NCBI GenBank assembly: GCA_934725855.1
Contig: CAKVCL010000056.1
Coordinates: 1-10,262, forward strand
From: an uncultured Cellulosilyticum sp.
Lineage (GTDB): Bacteria; Bacillota; Clostridia; Lachnospirales; Cellulosilyticaceae
DNA length: 10,262 nt
Direction of reading: 5' to 3'
Both the position numbers and the translations under genes were made by a program. Position 1 is the stretch's first letter; the number at the start of each line of letters is the position of its first letter. The notes beneath the pieces were generated by a model. That model was given only the letters and a program-made list of their open reading frames with translations. It was not told where the DNA came from and did no database searches. Below, piece by piece: positions 1-5,867 of the stretch.

Positions 1-1
1 A

Positions 2-52
2 GTATTTACAGAAATGAATGACTTGGTCACTTGTATTTATTGGAATTTATAA
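2..52 (+). CDS. possible C-terminal tail of an upstream gene (partial)
   Basis: One forward frame is open from the window edge for 16 codons and ends in TAA at 50-52; the visible residues read VFTEMNDLVTCIYWNL. It lies 40 nt before a terminator that also works in the forward direction, which is what one would expect of a gene ending here. Sixteen codons are too few to name a family and an open frame of this length can occur by chance, so this is only a candidate. Confidence 0.22.
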   Translation, partial: VFTEMNDLVTCIYWNL

Positions 53-92
53 ACTACTTTCTTGTAAAGTGGTGTTAAAATGGTATAGAATT

Positions 93-147
93 AAAAAAAT
101 AAAAGTAACTGTTCAGCAAAATAGTGAACAGTTACTTTTATTTTTTT
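93..147. terminator. bidirectional intrinsic terminator
   Basis: A perfect 23-bp inverted repeat (93-115 with 125-147) has a 9-nt loop. The core stem is AAGTAACTGTTCA, flanked by a run of seven A on the left and seven T on the right, so an RNA from either strand ends in a U-rich tail. It starts 3 nt after the stop codon of the minus-strand reductase and can also end anything transcribed forward from the left edge. Confidence 0.9.
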
Positions 148-149
148 GC

Positions 150-1016
150 TTAACCTGTAACGATTTCAGGATGTAAATAGACTTCAGTAGGATCCGCACC
201 TGTTCGATAGCCATCATTAAGTTTTGCAATTAGGGCCATATCTTCTTTGGAAAGTGTAAAATCGAAGAGATCTAAGTTTTCCTTAAGACGATTTTGGGTA
301 ACAGACTTTGGAAGTGGAATGAGTCCCAGCTGCAAGTTCCATTTTAAAACAATTTGAGCAACTGTTTTATGATGCTTTTCAGCAAGCTCTAATAAAATAG
401 GCTCCTTAAAAATACAACCACGCATAAACGGTGACCAAGATTCCACTTGAATATGATGTTTTTTACAAAAATCTAAAAGATCATAGTCAACCAAATGTGG
501 ATGGCATTCAATTTGATTAACAGTAGGAGGCACATCTGCATAACTAAGAAGTTCCTCAAGTTGCGAAACTGTAAAGTTGCTAACTCCAATTGCACGGATA
601 TAGCCTTCTTTATAAAGTTTTTCTAAGGCTTTCCAAGTTTCTTTATTTTGTGGATTAGGCCAATGAAGTAAGTAGAGATCTAGATAATCAGTTTGTAATT
701 GTGAAAGTGAACTTTGGAAAGAGCTTAATGCTTTTTCATAACCAAAGTTTGTTGGCCAGAGTTTACTAGTGATAAATAAATCAGACCTTGAAAGAGAAAA
801 GTCAGATTGTTTTTTATAAAGATCTTGAAGGACTTGTCCGATCATTTTTTCATTTTTATAGAAAGCAGCGGTATCAATATGACGATACCCAAGTGATAAA
901 GCAGTTTGAAGAGTATTTGTAAGAGTAGAAAAATCAGCAGTTTGATACGTCCCCAAACCAATAGAGGGGATATGAACACCATTATTCAGTGCAAAGTTTA
1001 ATGTATTTAAAGACAT
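150..1016 (-). CDS. aldo/keto reductase, NADPH-dependent
   Basis: This 288-residue protein is a cytosolic (alpha/beta)8-barrel oxidoreductase that reduces aldehydes or ketones with NAD(P)H; the natural substrate cannot be read from sequence. The catalytic tetrad is complete: D48 and Y53 in GYRHIDTAAFYKNE, K85 in FITSKLW, and H118 in LYLLHWP. Further family signatures are IRAIGVSNF (140-148), NQIECHP (167-173) and the cofactor segment IPLPKSVTQNRLKEN (233-247), where K237, S238 and R243 would hold the NADP phosphate. The length is normal for the family, which includes diketogulonate reductase-like members. The ATG start is set by a consensus AGGAGGT (complement of 1024-1030) 7 nt upstream. It is a single-gene unit with its own promoter, divergent from the GNAT gene, and ends at the 93-147 terminator. 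Confidence 0.95.
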   Translation of the reverse strand: MSLNTLNFALNNGVHIPSIGLGTYQTADFSTLTNTLQTALSLGYRHIDTAAFYKNEKMIGQVLQDLYKKQSDFSLSRSDLFITSKLWPTNFGYEKALSSFQSSLSQLQTDYLDLYLLHWPNPQNKETWKALEKLYKEGYIRAIGVSNFTVSQLEELLSYADVPPTVNQIECHPHLVDYDLLDFCKKHHIQVESWSPFMRGCIFKEPILLELAEKHHKTVAQIVLKWNLQLGLIPLPKSVTQNRLKENLDLFDFTLSKEDMALIAKLNDGYRTGADPTEVYLHPEIVTG

Positions 1017-1047
1017 GGGTAATACCTCCTTAATTTTAGATGAAATA

Positions 1048-1056
1048 AGTATAACA
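1048..1056 (-). promoter_or_regulatory. extended -10 promoter of the aldo/keto reductase
   Basis: Read on the minus strand the bases give TGTTATACT, an extended -10 (TGn followed by TATACT). No good -35 hexamer stands 16-18 nt further up, which is normal for extended -10 promoters. The predicted start gives a leader of about 25 nt carrying the AGGAGGT site. Confidence 0.55.
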
Positions 1057-1110
1057 CAATTAAAGTATGTAGAGTATGAAAAAAGCTATAAAGAATTAAG
1101 AAGTAAGCTG

Positions 1111-1119
1111 TGTTATAAT
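1111..1119 (+). promoter_or_regulatory. extended -10 promoter of the GNAT gene
   Basis: TGTTATAAT is a perfect extended -10 element (TG, one base, TATAAT). The -35 region is poor. The expected start near 1126 leaves about 45 nt of leader before the GTG start at 1172. It stands back-to-back with the aldo/keto reductase promoter. Confidence 0.6.
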
Positions 1120-1171
1120 AAGTTAAAAATATTATTGTAGGAGTTTACAGGGAAGTGAGGGAGAAACGAGA

Positions 1172-1570
1172 GTGGAATTAAAGGAGTGGAAAAAGATACA
1201 TACCAATCCTAATGCAGCTGATTTTTATAGACGTATGTATCCCGGTGTTGTTGTAAGAGGCTATCATTGTCCACCAGTGCAACAACCTTATTGGAATACC
1301 ATTGAGCTTGAACAGTTTGACGAAGAAACAGCTGAACTAAAAAGGGTATTTGTAGATAGAGATTACAGAGGAAAGGGAATTGCAAAGGAATTACTCCGTA
1401 GAATAGAAGCAGATGCAAGAATATCAGGGTATCGCTTTATGGTATTGGAAACAGGTGCTCTCCTATAGGATGCAAGAGGACTATATACAAAGGTGGGATA
1501 TAAATTGATTCCAAAATTTGAACCTTATGTAAATATGCCACAGTCTATTTGTATGCGTAAAAAAATATAA
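1172..1570 (+). pseudogene. GNAT N-acetyltransferase interrupted by an in-frame TAG
   Basis: The frame encodes an acetyl-CoA-dependent N-acetyltransferase of the small GNAT family. The acetyl-CoA loop is seen as RDYRGKGIAKELLRRIEA after the strand ETAELKRVFV, followed by GYRFMVLETG. TAG at 1466-1468 stops it after 98 codons. The same frame then stays open for 33 codons to TAA at 1568-1570 and reads DARGLYTKVGYKLIPKFEPY and ending NMPQSICMRKKI, exactly the family's usual C-terminal end (LY-x-x-x-GY ... SICM). Without the stop the product would be 132 residues; the N-terminal part also looks shorter than usual for the family, lacking a clear GCG-type strand. The start is GTG, chosen for GAGGGAG at 1157-1163, 8 nt upstream. 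The intact downstream half suggests a recent nonsense mutation, though readthrough or a sequencing error is possible. Confidence 0.82.
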
Positions 1571-1597
1571 AGGTTAATTTAGTAGGCGAAAAAAAAG

Positions 1598-1638
1598 CTG
1601 CTTAAGAAACAACGGGGAGAAGTAATTTTCCTAAGCAG
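1598..1638 (+). other. conserved-looking hairpin downstream of the GNAT gene
   Basis: CTGCTTAAGAAA (1598-1609) pairs with TTTCCTAAGCAG (1627-1638) with one mismatch in 12, around a 17-nt loop containing ACGGGGAGAAG. It lies 28 nt after the GNAT stop. It is not a standard terminator because the next U run (1650-1654) is short and 11 nt away. It may be a weak terminator, an RNA-stabilising structure or a regulatory RNA; the function is unknown. Confidence 0.45.
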
Positions 1639-1965
1639 GTTTGTATAACTTTTTAATGATTATATATTATCACAAAGTTCCCTGGAAGTCAAATAATAAA
1701 ATATGATGTCGAATAAAAAATAAACTAATTTTTTAGATACTTTAGAATAAAATTTGTTTTTTAGTGTTTTTTCACTGAAAAACTTAATTTGTAGACAAAA
1801 TAAACTTATATCTAAATAAATATAAAGATTTTAGATGAATTAATGCTATAGCCATATTTAGATAAAATCAAATTAAAAATAATTATGTCGAAAAAATAAT
1901 GTCATTTAGGTATGAGTTTTTGCAGTAGAGTAAGCGAATGAAAGATTGATGATTTTTTACTATGA

Positions 1966-2115
1966 AAGAGAAAAAGTGAACTTATGTTTAAAATTTATAA
2001 AGCTAGTTATACTCCATGTATCAATTGTGGAAGATGTAGTTGGTAGCAAAACAAAGTTTGGATAAAAATAATGCTTAATATCTATTATAATTGTACATAC
2101 ACTATAGGAGAATAA
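1966..2115 (+). pseudogene. possible remnant of a flavodoxin-fold NADPH-dependent FMN reductase
   Basis: Between a TGA at 1963 and a TAA at 2113 one frame, broken once by TAG at 2044-2046, reads ELMFKIYKASYTPCINCGRC before the stop and VWIKIMLNIYYN after it. This resembles the internal segment of iron-sulfur-flavoprotein/NADPH-dependent FMN reductase-like proteins, as I recall it: a (E/V)-hydrophobic-YKA-x-PC-x-x-C-x-x-C block, then after 11 residues a DDM-x-x-IY block. Here M and IY fall at exactly the expected distance, while the two Asp are lost. I find no N-terminal GSPR nucleotide loop upstream and nothing recognisable after. The alternative is that 1984-2046 is a true 20-codon Cys-rich peptide (CINCGRC), but it has no convincing ribosome site. 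The assignment rests on memory of the family and is tentative. Confidence 0.35.
2086..2091 (+). promoter_or_regulatory. possible -10 box for the HD-GYP gene
   Basis: A consensus TATAAT stands about 100 nt before the HD-GYP start. No acceptable -35 hexamer lies at 16-18 nt (TTGGAT at 2058-2063 would give a 22-nt spacer). In DNA this AT-rich the hexamer alone is weak evidence. Confidence 0.25.
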
Positions 2116-2192
2116 TAAAAAATATAGTAAAATAATAATGAAAAGAAAAAATGGAATGAGATTTGCATGAAGATAAAACTGGAGGGATTGAT

Positions 2193-3860
2193 ATGGAGTA
2201 TGATCAGATTATACAGGATAATAACCGTAAAATAGATCAACTTATTTCATATATATTTAGAATGGTTGCCTATGCTATGCTGGCTATAATGTTAGCTACT
2301 TGGAAATATGATTTCCAAATTTCTAAGCAATTATTTCGAAGAGATTTATTAATCTGTAGTGTGATACTGATCATACCAACTGTTAGAGTATGCTTATTAA
2401 AAAAATCGGGGAAGATTACTCAGTACATGATTATTACATGTAGTATGATCGTATGTGGTATAGCAATGACTCATTTTATGGAATATACTTTCATTTTGTC
2501 AATTACCCCTCTTGTTTTGGCTAGTTTATATTTTAGTAGAAATTTAAGCATTTATGCTGCAGTAGTTACGGGGATTATTGTGACAAACGCTCAAATGCTA
2601 AATAAGTTTGGGATAACTTTCTTAACTACTGGAAATTATAATTTAACAAAAGACTTATGGTTGGAAATAAGTATAAGAGGTGCCCAATATATTTTCATTG
2701 CATTGATTATGATTTATTTAAGTGGTTATTGTACTAAAATTTTTATTAAAGCTTGTAGTGATTCTAGCGAAGTTAAAAGAAATCGTGATGGATTAGATGT
2801 TATTGTGGATTTTACAGATGCACTTTTTTGTGCAAGGAGCTTTAATGAGGTAGCAATGATTACATTAATGATCATTAGAAATTTATTAAATTCCCTTGGA
2901 AAAGATACCACCAATTTAAAGGGCTATATTGGCATAAGAGAAAGCAAAGATGTATTCTGTGGGATTAATGAAAACATTAAGCCAAAAGAATTTAAGGTAA
3001 ATAATGATGAAATTCTAGTGGAGATTGAAGGCAATGAGTATACTTTATCAACTCATGAAACAGAAGAAAGTAATACTGTATTTGTCAATAAACATAAATT
3101 AACGATGTTTTTTTATTCGGAAGGTGAGCTTGCTGGTTTTGTTATTTTACATATGCATTTAGATGAAACAGAAACGGTTCTTAACAAACTTGTTAGAGTT
3201 TTATATAGAAATATAAAACTTGCCATCAACAATATTTCATTAACCCATGATATGTATCAGACACAAGAAGAGTTGGTTCGTGCTTTTTCCGAAATTTCAG
3301 AGTCAAAATCAGGGCAAACAGGGGCTCATATTAAACGGGTTTCCGAATATATGAAAATTATGGCTGAGGCACTTAAGTTAGATAAGGAAGAAAAAGATAG
3401 TCTTGTGATTGCATCCATGATGCATGATATTGGAAAATTAATGATACCAGAACAGATATTGGAAAAACCGGGAAGGCTAACTCAAGAGGAATTTGAAGTG
3501 ATTAAAACGCACGTTCAATATGGCTATAAATTATTGGAATTTTGTCCTGGACGTATTATGGAGATTGCAAGAGTGATTGCATTGCAACATCATGAGAAAT
3601 GGGATGGAACAGGCTATTTAGGATTACGTGGTGATGAAATAGATTATTATAGTCGAATTATGGCTGTTGTTGACGTGTTTGATGCATTGATGAGTAAGCG
3701 TTCTTATAAAGAAAGTTGGTCTATAGATGATACCTATAATGAAATCGTAAGTCAAAGTGGTAAACATTTTGATCCCAAAATTGTGGAGCTATTTATAGCT
3801 CATTTCGGAGAATTCTTAGATGTGCTAAGTAATTATCCAGATACTCAGAAAACAGCATAA
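2193..3860 (+). CDS. membrane-anchored HD-GYP domain protein (putative c-di-GMP phosphodiesterase)
   Basis: This 555-residue protein probably hydrolyses cyclic di-GMP at the inner face of the membrane. Residues 18-180 contain about six hydrophobic segments (roughly 18-37, 51-69, 77-96, 99-114, 117-136, 160-180). Residues 195-350 look like a divergent GAF-type sensory domain. The HD-GYP domain fills 360-540: H379 in TGAHIKRVSEY, the metal pair H411-D412 in HDIGK, H440, H466-H467 in HHEKWDGTGY and D494 in VVDVFDALMSKRSYK, ending in SGKHFDPKIV. The signature proline of HHExxDGxGYP is leucine (L476), while the metal ligands are kept. The ATG start is chosen because GGAGGG (2181-2186) stands 6 nt before it; the upstream in-frame TTG at 2163 has no such site. 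It is followed after 32 nt by a 23-codon ORF and a glycosyltransferase-like gene in the same direction. Confidence 0.93.
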   Translation: MEYDQIIQDNNRKIDQLISYIFRMVAYAMLAIMLATWKYDFQISKQLFRRDLLICSVILIIPTVRVCLLKKSGKITQYMIITCSMIVCGIAMTHFMEYTFILSITPLVLASLYFSRNLSIYAAVVTGIIVTNAQMLNKFGITFLTTGNYNLTKDLWLEISIRGAQYIFIALIMIYLSGYCTKIFIKACSDSSEVKRNRDGLDVIVDFTDALFCARSFNEVAMITLMIIRNLLNSLGKDTTNLKGYIGIRESKDVFCGINENIKPKEFKVNNDEILVEIEGNEYTLSTHETEESNTVFVNKHKLTMFFYSEGELAGFVILHMHLDETETVLNKLVRVLYRNIKLAINNISLTHDMYQTQEELVRAFSEISESKSGQTGAHIKRVSEYMKIMAEALKLDKEEKDSLVIASMMHDIGKLMIPEQILEKPGRLTQEEFEVIKTHVQYGYKLLEFCPGRIMEIARVIALQHHEKWDGTGYLGLRGDEIDYYSRIMAVVDVFDALMSKRSYKESWSIDDTYNEIVSQSGKHFDPKIVELFIAHFGEFLDVLSNYPDTQKTA

Positions 3861-3892
3861 AATATAAAGAGAGCTTATAAAGGAGAAAATTT

Positions 3893-3964
3893 ATGAATTT
3901 AAATAATAAGAGTGATGAGTTTCCAATTTCTAATGCTGGAGGCTACGGCTTAGATCTTATTTAA
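3893..3964 (+). CDS. 23-residue small ORF, possible peptide precursor
   Basis: A 23-codon frame starts with ATG 7 nt after a consensus AAAGGAG (3879-3885) and ends in TAA, 14 nt before the next gene. The product begins MNLNNKSDEFPISN and ends in AGGYGLDLI: a polar N-terminal half, then a small, Gly-rich and hydrophobic C-terminal tail, with no secretion-type hydrophobic core and no Cys. The ribosome site is as good as those of the large genes here, so translation is likely. Its place directly before a glycosyltransferase-like gene suggests either a modified (RiPP-like) peptide or a translational leader for that gene. I know of no family that matches it. Confidence 0.6.
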   Translation: MNLNNKSDEFPISNAGGYGLDLI

Positions 3965-3978
3965 GAGAGGGAAAATAC

Positions 3979-4833
3979 ATGCGAGCATTTCATTCAAATT
4001 GGACAAAACCTTTTTTGTGTAAACATATAGGGGAATATTATATAGAGGATTTTGAATTACTAACTACCATATTATCTGCTTTAAAATGGCAACAGTATAA
4101 TGGGGATATTCAAATGGTTACAGATGAAATAGGAGCAGCTTATTATAGAAAGCTGGGAATAGAAAACATATGGAATTTAGGAATTGATGATACATTAGAA
4201 GAGAAAATGACAGAGGATATTAATCCACTAACTTTTTGGGCAGCAGGTAAAATTTATGCTTTAGAAAAACAAACCACTCCCTGTGTTATGATAGATACTG
4301 ATTTTATTGTATGGCAATCTGTAAAAGAAGAATTGGAGCAGCATAGACTTTCAGTGATTCATAGAGAAAAGATTGAGGAAGGTATTTATCCAAATCAAGA
4401 TAAATTAGTAATGAATGAGCGATACACTTATAGAGAGAGTTGGGACTGGCAAGTAGAAGCTTGCAACACGGCATTTACATATTTTGGATATAAATGGTTT
4501 AAAGACTATTATGTGAATGAGTCTATTCGTTTTATGAAGTCTGCTATTGGTGAAGATCCTTTAATTTATATGGTTTTTGCAGAGCAGAGATTGCTTGCTA
4601 TGTGCGCTCAGGAAAAACAAGTTGATGTATATGCACTATCTAAGTTAGAAGAATTATTTAAGGCAGGTCAAAAGCGTTTTACTCATGTATGGGGTTATAA
4701 GCGATATATTAGAAGTAATCCTAGGGCGAGAGAAAACTTCTGCAAACGATGCATTAGAAGGATAAAAAATGATTTTCCTAATGAATTTTCTTTACTTTAT
4801 GGGATAGATCCTTTAGCAAACTATTTGGAGTAA
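3979..4833 (+). CDS. DUF6734-like protein, putative GT-A type glycosyltransferase
   Basis: This 284-residue protein has no signal peptide or membrane segment. The order of motifs recalls the DUF6734 group of glycosyltransferase-like proteins as I remember them: an N-terminal MRAFHSNWTKPF strand, INPLTFWAAGKIYAL (81-95), a DxD-type motif in CVMIDTDFIVW (D106-x-D108) that in GT-A folds binds metal and nucleotide sugar, EACNTAFTYFG (160-170) where other members have an NMG(V/I)FGG-like stretch, MVFAEQRLL (198-206), and THVWGYKR (235-242) with a late His. The substrate and acceptor are unknown. The start ATG follows GAGAGGG (3965-3971) by 7 nt. It lies 14 nt after the 23-codon ORF and is probably co-transcribed with it and the HD-GYP gene. 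Assignment to glycosyl transfer is by fold resemblance only. Confidence 0.62.
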   Translation: MRAFHSNWTKPFLCKHIGEYYIEDFELLTTILSALKWQQYNGDIQMVTDEIGAAYYRKLGIENIWNLGIDDTLEEKMTEDINPLTFWAAGKIYALEKQTTPCVMIDTDFIVWQSVKEELEQHRLSVIHREKIEEGIYPNQDKLVMNERYTYRESWDWQVEACNTAFTYFGYKWFKDYYVNESIRFMKSAIGEDPLIYMVFAEQRLLAMCAQEKQVDVYALSKLEELFKAGQKRFTHVWGYKRYIRSNPRARENFCKRCIRRIKNDFPNEFSLLYGIDPLANYLE

Positions 4834-4888
4834 TTAGGAAATCATAAGTCATAAATTACTATAGTTTATATCTTTAAAAAGAAAAATA

Positions 4889-4897
4889 TGATATACT
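4889..4897 (+). promoter_or_regulatory. extended -10 promoter of deoD
   Basis: TGATATACT is an extended -10 (TG, A, TATACT), giving a start near 4904 and a leader of about 83 nt before the deoD ATG. No clear -35 hexamer is present. The leader contains the overlapping repeats at 4910-4941. Confidence 0.55.
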
Positions 4898-4909
4898 GTG
4901 AAAAGAAAT

Positions 4910-4941
4910 CTTATAAATTGTTATAAGTTGGATAACTTATA
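4910..4941 (+). promoter_or_regulatory. overlapping inverted repeats in the deoD leader
   Basis: CTTATAA (4910-4916) pairs with TTATAAG (4921-4927), and TATAAGTT (4922-4929) pairs with AACTTATA (4934-4941), both perfectly and with 4-nt spacers. The middle arm is shared, so the two pairings exclude each other. They start about 6 nt after the predicted transcription start, so they may be a twofold operator for a repressor or two alternative RNA hairpins. All pairs but one per arm are A-T, so RNA hairpins would be weak. Confidence 0.4.
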
Positions 4942-4986
4942 TATAGAGATTTTACTAGAGATCATATGATTAAGGAGGACGAGAAT

Positions 4987-5688
4987 ATGTCAACACCACA
5001 TAATGCGGCAAAACCAGGCGATATTGCAGAAACAGTCTTATTACCAGGCGATCCATTGAGAGCTAAATTTATTGCAGAGAACTTCTTAGAAAATCCCGTA
5101 CAATATAATACGGTAAGAAATATGTTTGGCTATACAGGAACTTATAAAGGAAAAAGAATTTCAGTACAAGGGACAGGAATGGGCATGCCATCCATTGGAA
5201 TTTATTCTCATGAGTTAATTCATACTTATGGATGTAAAAACCTTATTAGAATTGGTTCAGCAGGAAGTATGAGTGCAGATTTACCACTTCGTCATATTGT
5301 GTTTGGCATTGGAGCTTGTACAAATTCTAACTATGCTGTTCAATATAATTTACCAGGTACATTTGCAGCTACTGCAAGTTATGATTTACTTGAAAAAGCA
5401 GTAAGTGTAGCAAAAGAAAAAAATGCACCTTATAAAGTAGGAAATATCCTCTCATCAGATATTTTTTATAATGCAGATGAAACCACTACCCAAAGATGGT
5501 CAAAAATGGGTGTGTTAGCTGTTGAAATGGAAGCAGCAGCACTTTATATGGAAGCAGCTGCTGCAGGTGTAAATGCATTGGCTATGGTAACTATTTCAGA
5601 TAACCTTATAACTGGTGAAGAAACGACAGCAGAAGAAAGACAAAATACTTTTACTCAAATGATGGAAATTGCACTTGAGTTAGCGTAA
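4987..5688 (+). CDS. deoD: purine nucleoside phosphorylase, DeoD type
   Basis: This 233-residue cytosolic enzyme splits purine ribo- and deoxyribonucleosides with phosphate to free base and (deoxy)ribose-1-phosphate in purine salvage; the family is hexameric. Counting the initial Met, every key residue of the E. coli enzyme is present one position later: H5, G21 and R25 in [11 protein letters not shown]44, R88 and S91 in RIGSAGS (phosphate), F160-Y161, E180-M181-E182 (ribose), and S204-D205 with R218 (base protonation). The length matches the family. The ATG start is set by AAGGAGG (4972-4978) 8 nt upstream; an in-frame ATG at 4966 lacks a ribosome site. It is a single gene with its own promoter and terminator. 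Confidence 0.97.
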   Translation: MSTPHNAAKPGDIAETVLLPGDPLRAKFIAENFLENPVQYNTVRNMFGYTGTYKGKRISVQGTGMGMPSIGIYSHELIHTYGCKNLIRIGSAGSMSADLPLRHIVFGIGACTNSNYAVQYNLPGTFAATASYDLLEKAVSVAKEKNAPYKVGNILSSDIFYNADETTTQRWSKMGVLAVEMEAAALYMEAAAAGVNALAMVTISDNLITGEETTAEERQNTFTQMMEIALELA

Positions 5689-5697
5689 TAAAACGGT

Positions 5698-5744
5698 AAA
5701 ATAAAATGGCAAACCTGCATAAGGCACGTTTGCCATTTTATTTT
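5698..5744. terminator. bidirectional intrinsic terminator between deoD and the TPR unit
   Basis: A perfect 17-bp inverted repeat (5698-5714 with 5728-5744) has a 13-nt loop. The GC-containing core ATGGCAAAC is flanked by AAAATAAA on the left and TTTATTTT on the right, giving a U-rich end in both directions. It lies 9 nt after the deoD stop and about 55 nt after the last minus-strand stop, so it serves both converging units. Confidence 0.92.
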
Positions 5745-5798
5745 GTAATAACAAATTGATTAAATTTCATCATGCTTATAAATTAAATTCTTCTGTTC

Positions 5799-5867
5799 TT
5801 AGACATAAAAGTCAGAAAATTCTATTTGATAGCTACTTGAAGAGTTCGTAAGCTGTTCTTTATCCAT
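5799..5867 (-). CDS. 22-residue small ORF overlapping the end of the TPR gene
   Basis: On the minus strand an ATG overlaps the TPR gene's final codons and stop (ATGGATAA). It opens a 22-codon frame that begins MDKEQLTNSSSSYQ and ends in EFSDFYV before TAA. It is preceded at 7 nt by a consensus AAAGGAG (complement of 5875-5881), as strong as any site in the window. The product is acidic and Ser-rich with an aromatic C-terminal end and no hydrophobic export signal. The overlap implies translational coupling to the TPR protein. The layout (TPR protein, then a tiny ORF) recalls RRNPP regulator-peptide pairs, but those peptides are normally exported. No homologue is known to me. Confidence 0.55.
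   Translation of the reverse strand: MDKEQLTNSSSSYQIEFSDFYV

Larger units (their letters stand above)
1571..2192. other. AT-rich intergenic region between the GNAT and HD-GYP genes
   Basis: This stretch of about 620 nt holds no intact gene. It contains a hairpin at 1598-1638, a second hairpin of 10 pairs (one G-T) at 1757-1766 with 1773-1782 and a T6 loop, a 10-bp AT-only inverted repeat (1809-1818 with 1855-1864), the possible flavodoxin remnant at 1966-2115 and promoter-like boxes just before the HD-GYP gene. Apart from these I see only AT-rich filler. Confidence 0.6.

Noticed and set aside
1466..1468. TAG in the GNAT gene as a pyrrolysine or recoding signal
   Set aside because: No supporting RNA structure or Pyl gene is visible and the family does not need a special residue there; a nonsense mutation is simpler.
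1809..1864. 10-bp inverted repeat TATCTAAATA/TATTTAGATA
   Set aside because: It is AT-only apart from one pair, with 36 nt between the arms and no gene or promoter attached.
1706..1903. Imperfect repeat of ATGTCGAA followed by A/T tract at 1706 and 1885
   Set aside because: Only the first eight bases match well; the rest is low-complexity A/T.
2163..2192. TTG start for the HD-GYP protein, adding 10 residues
   Set aside because: It has no ribosome site, while ATG 2193 follows GGAGGG by 6 nt.
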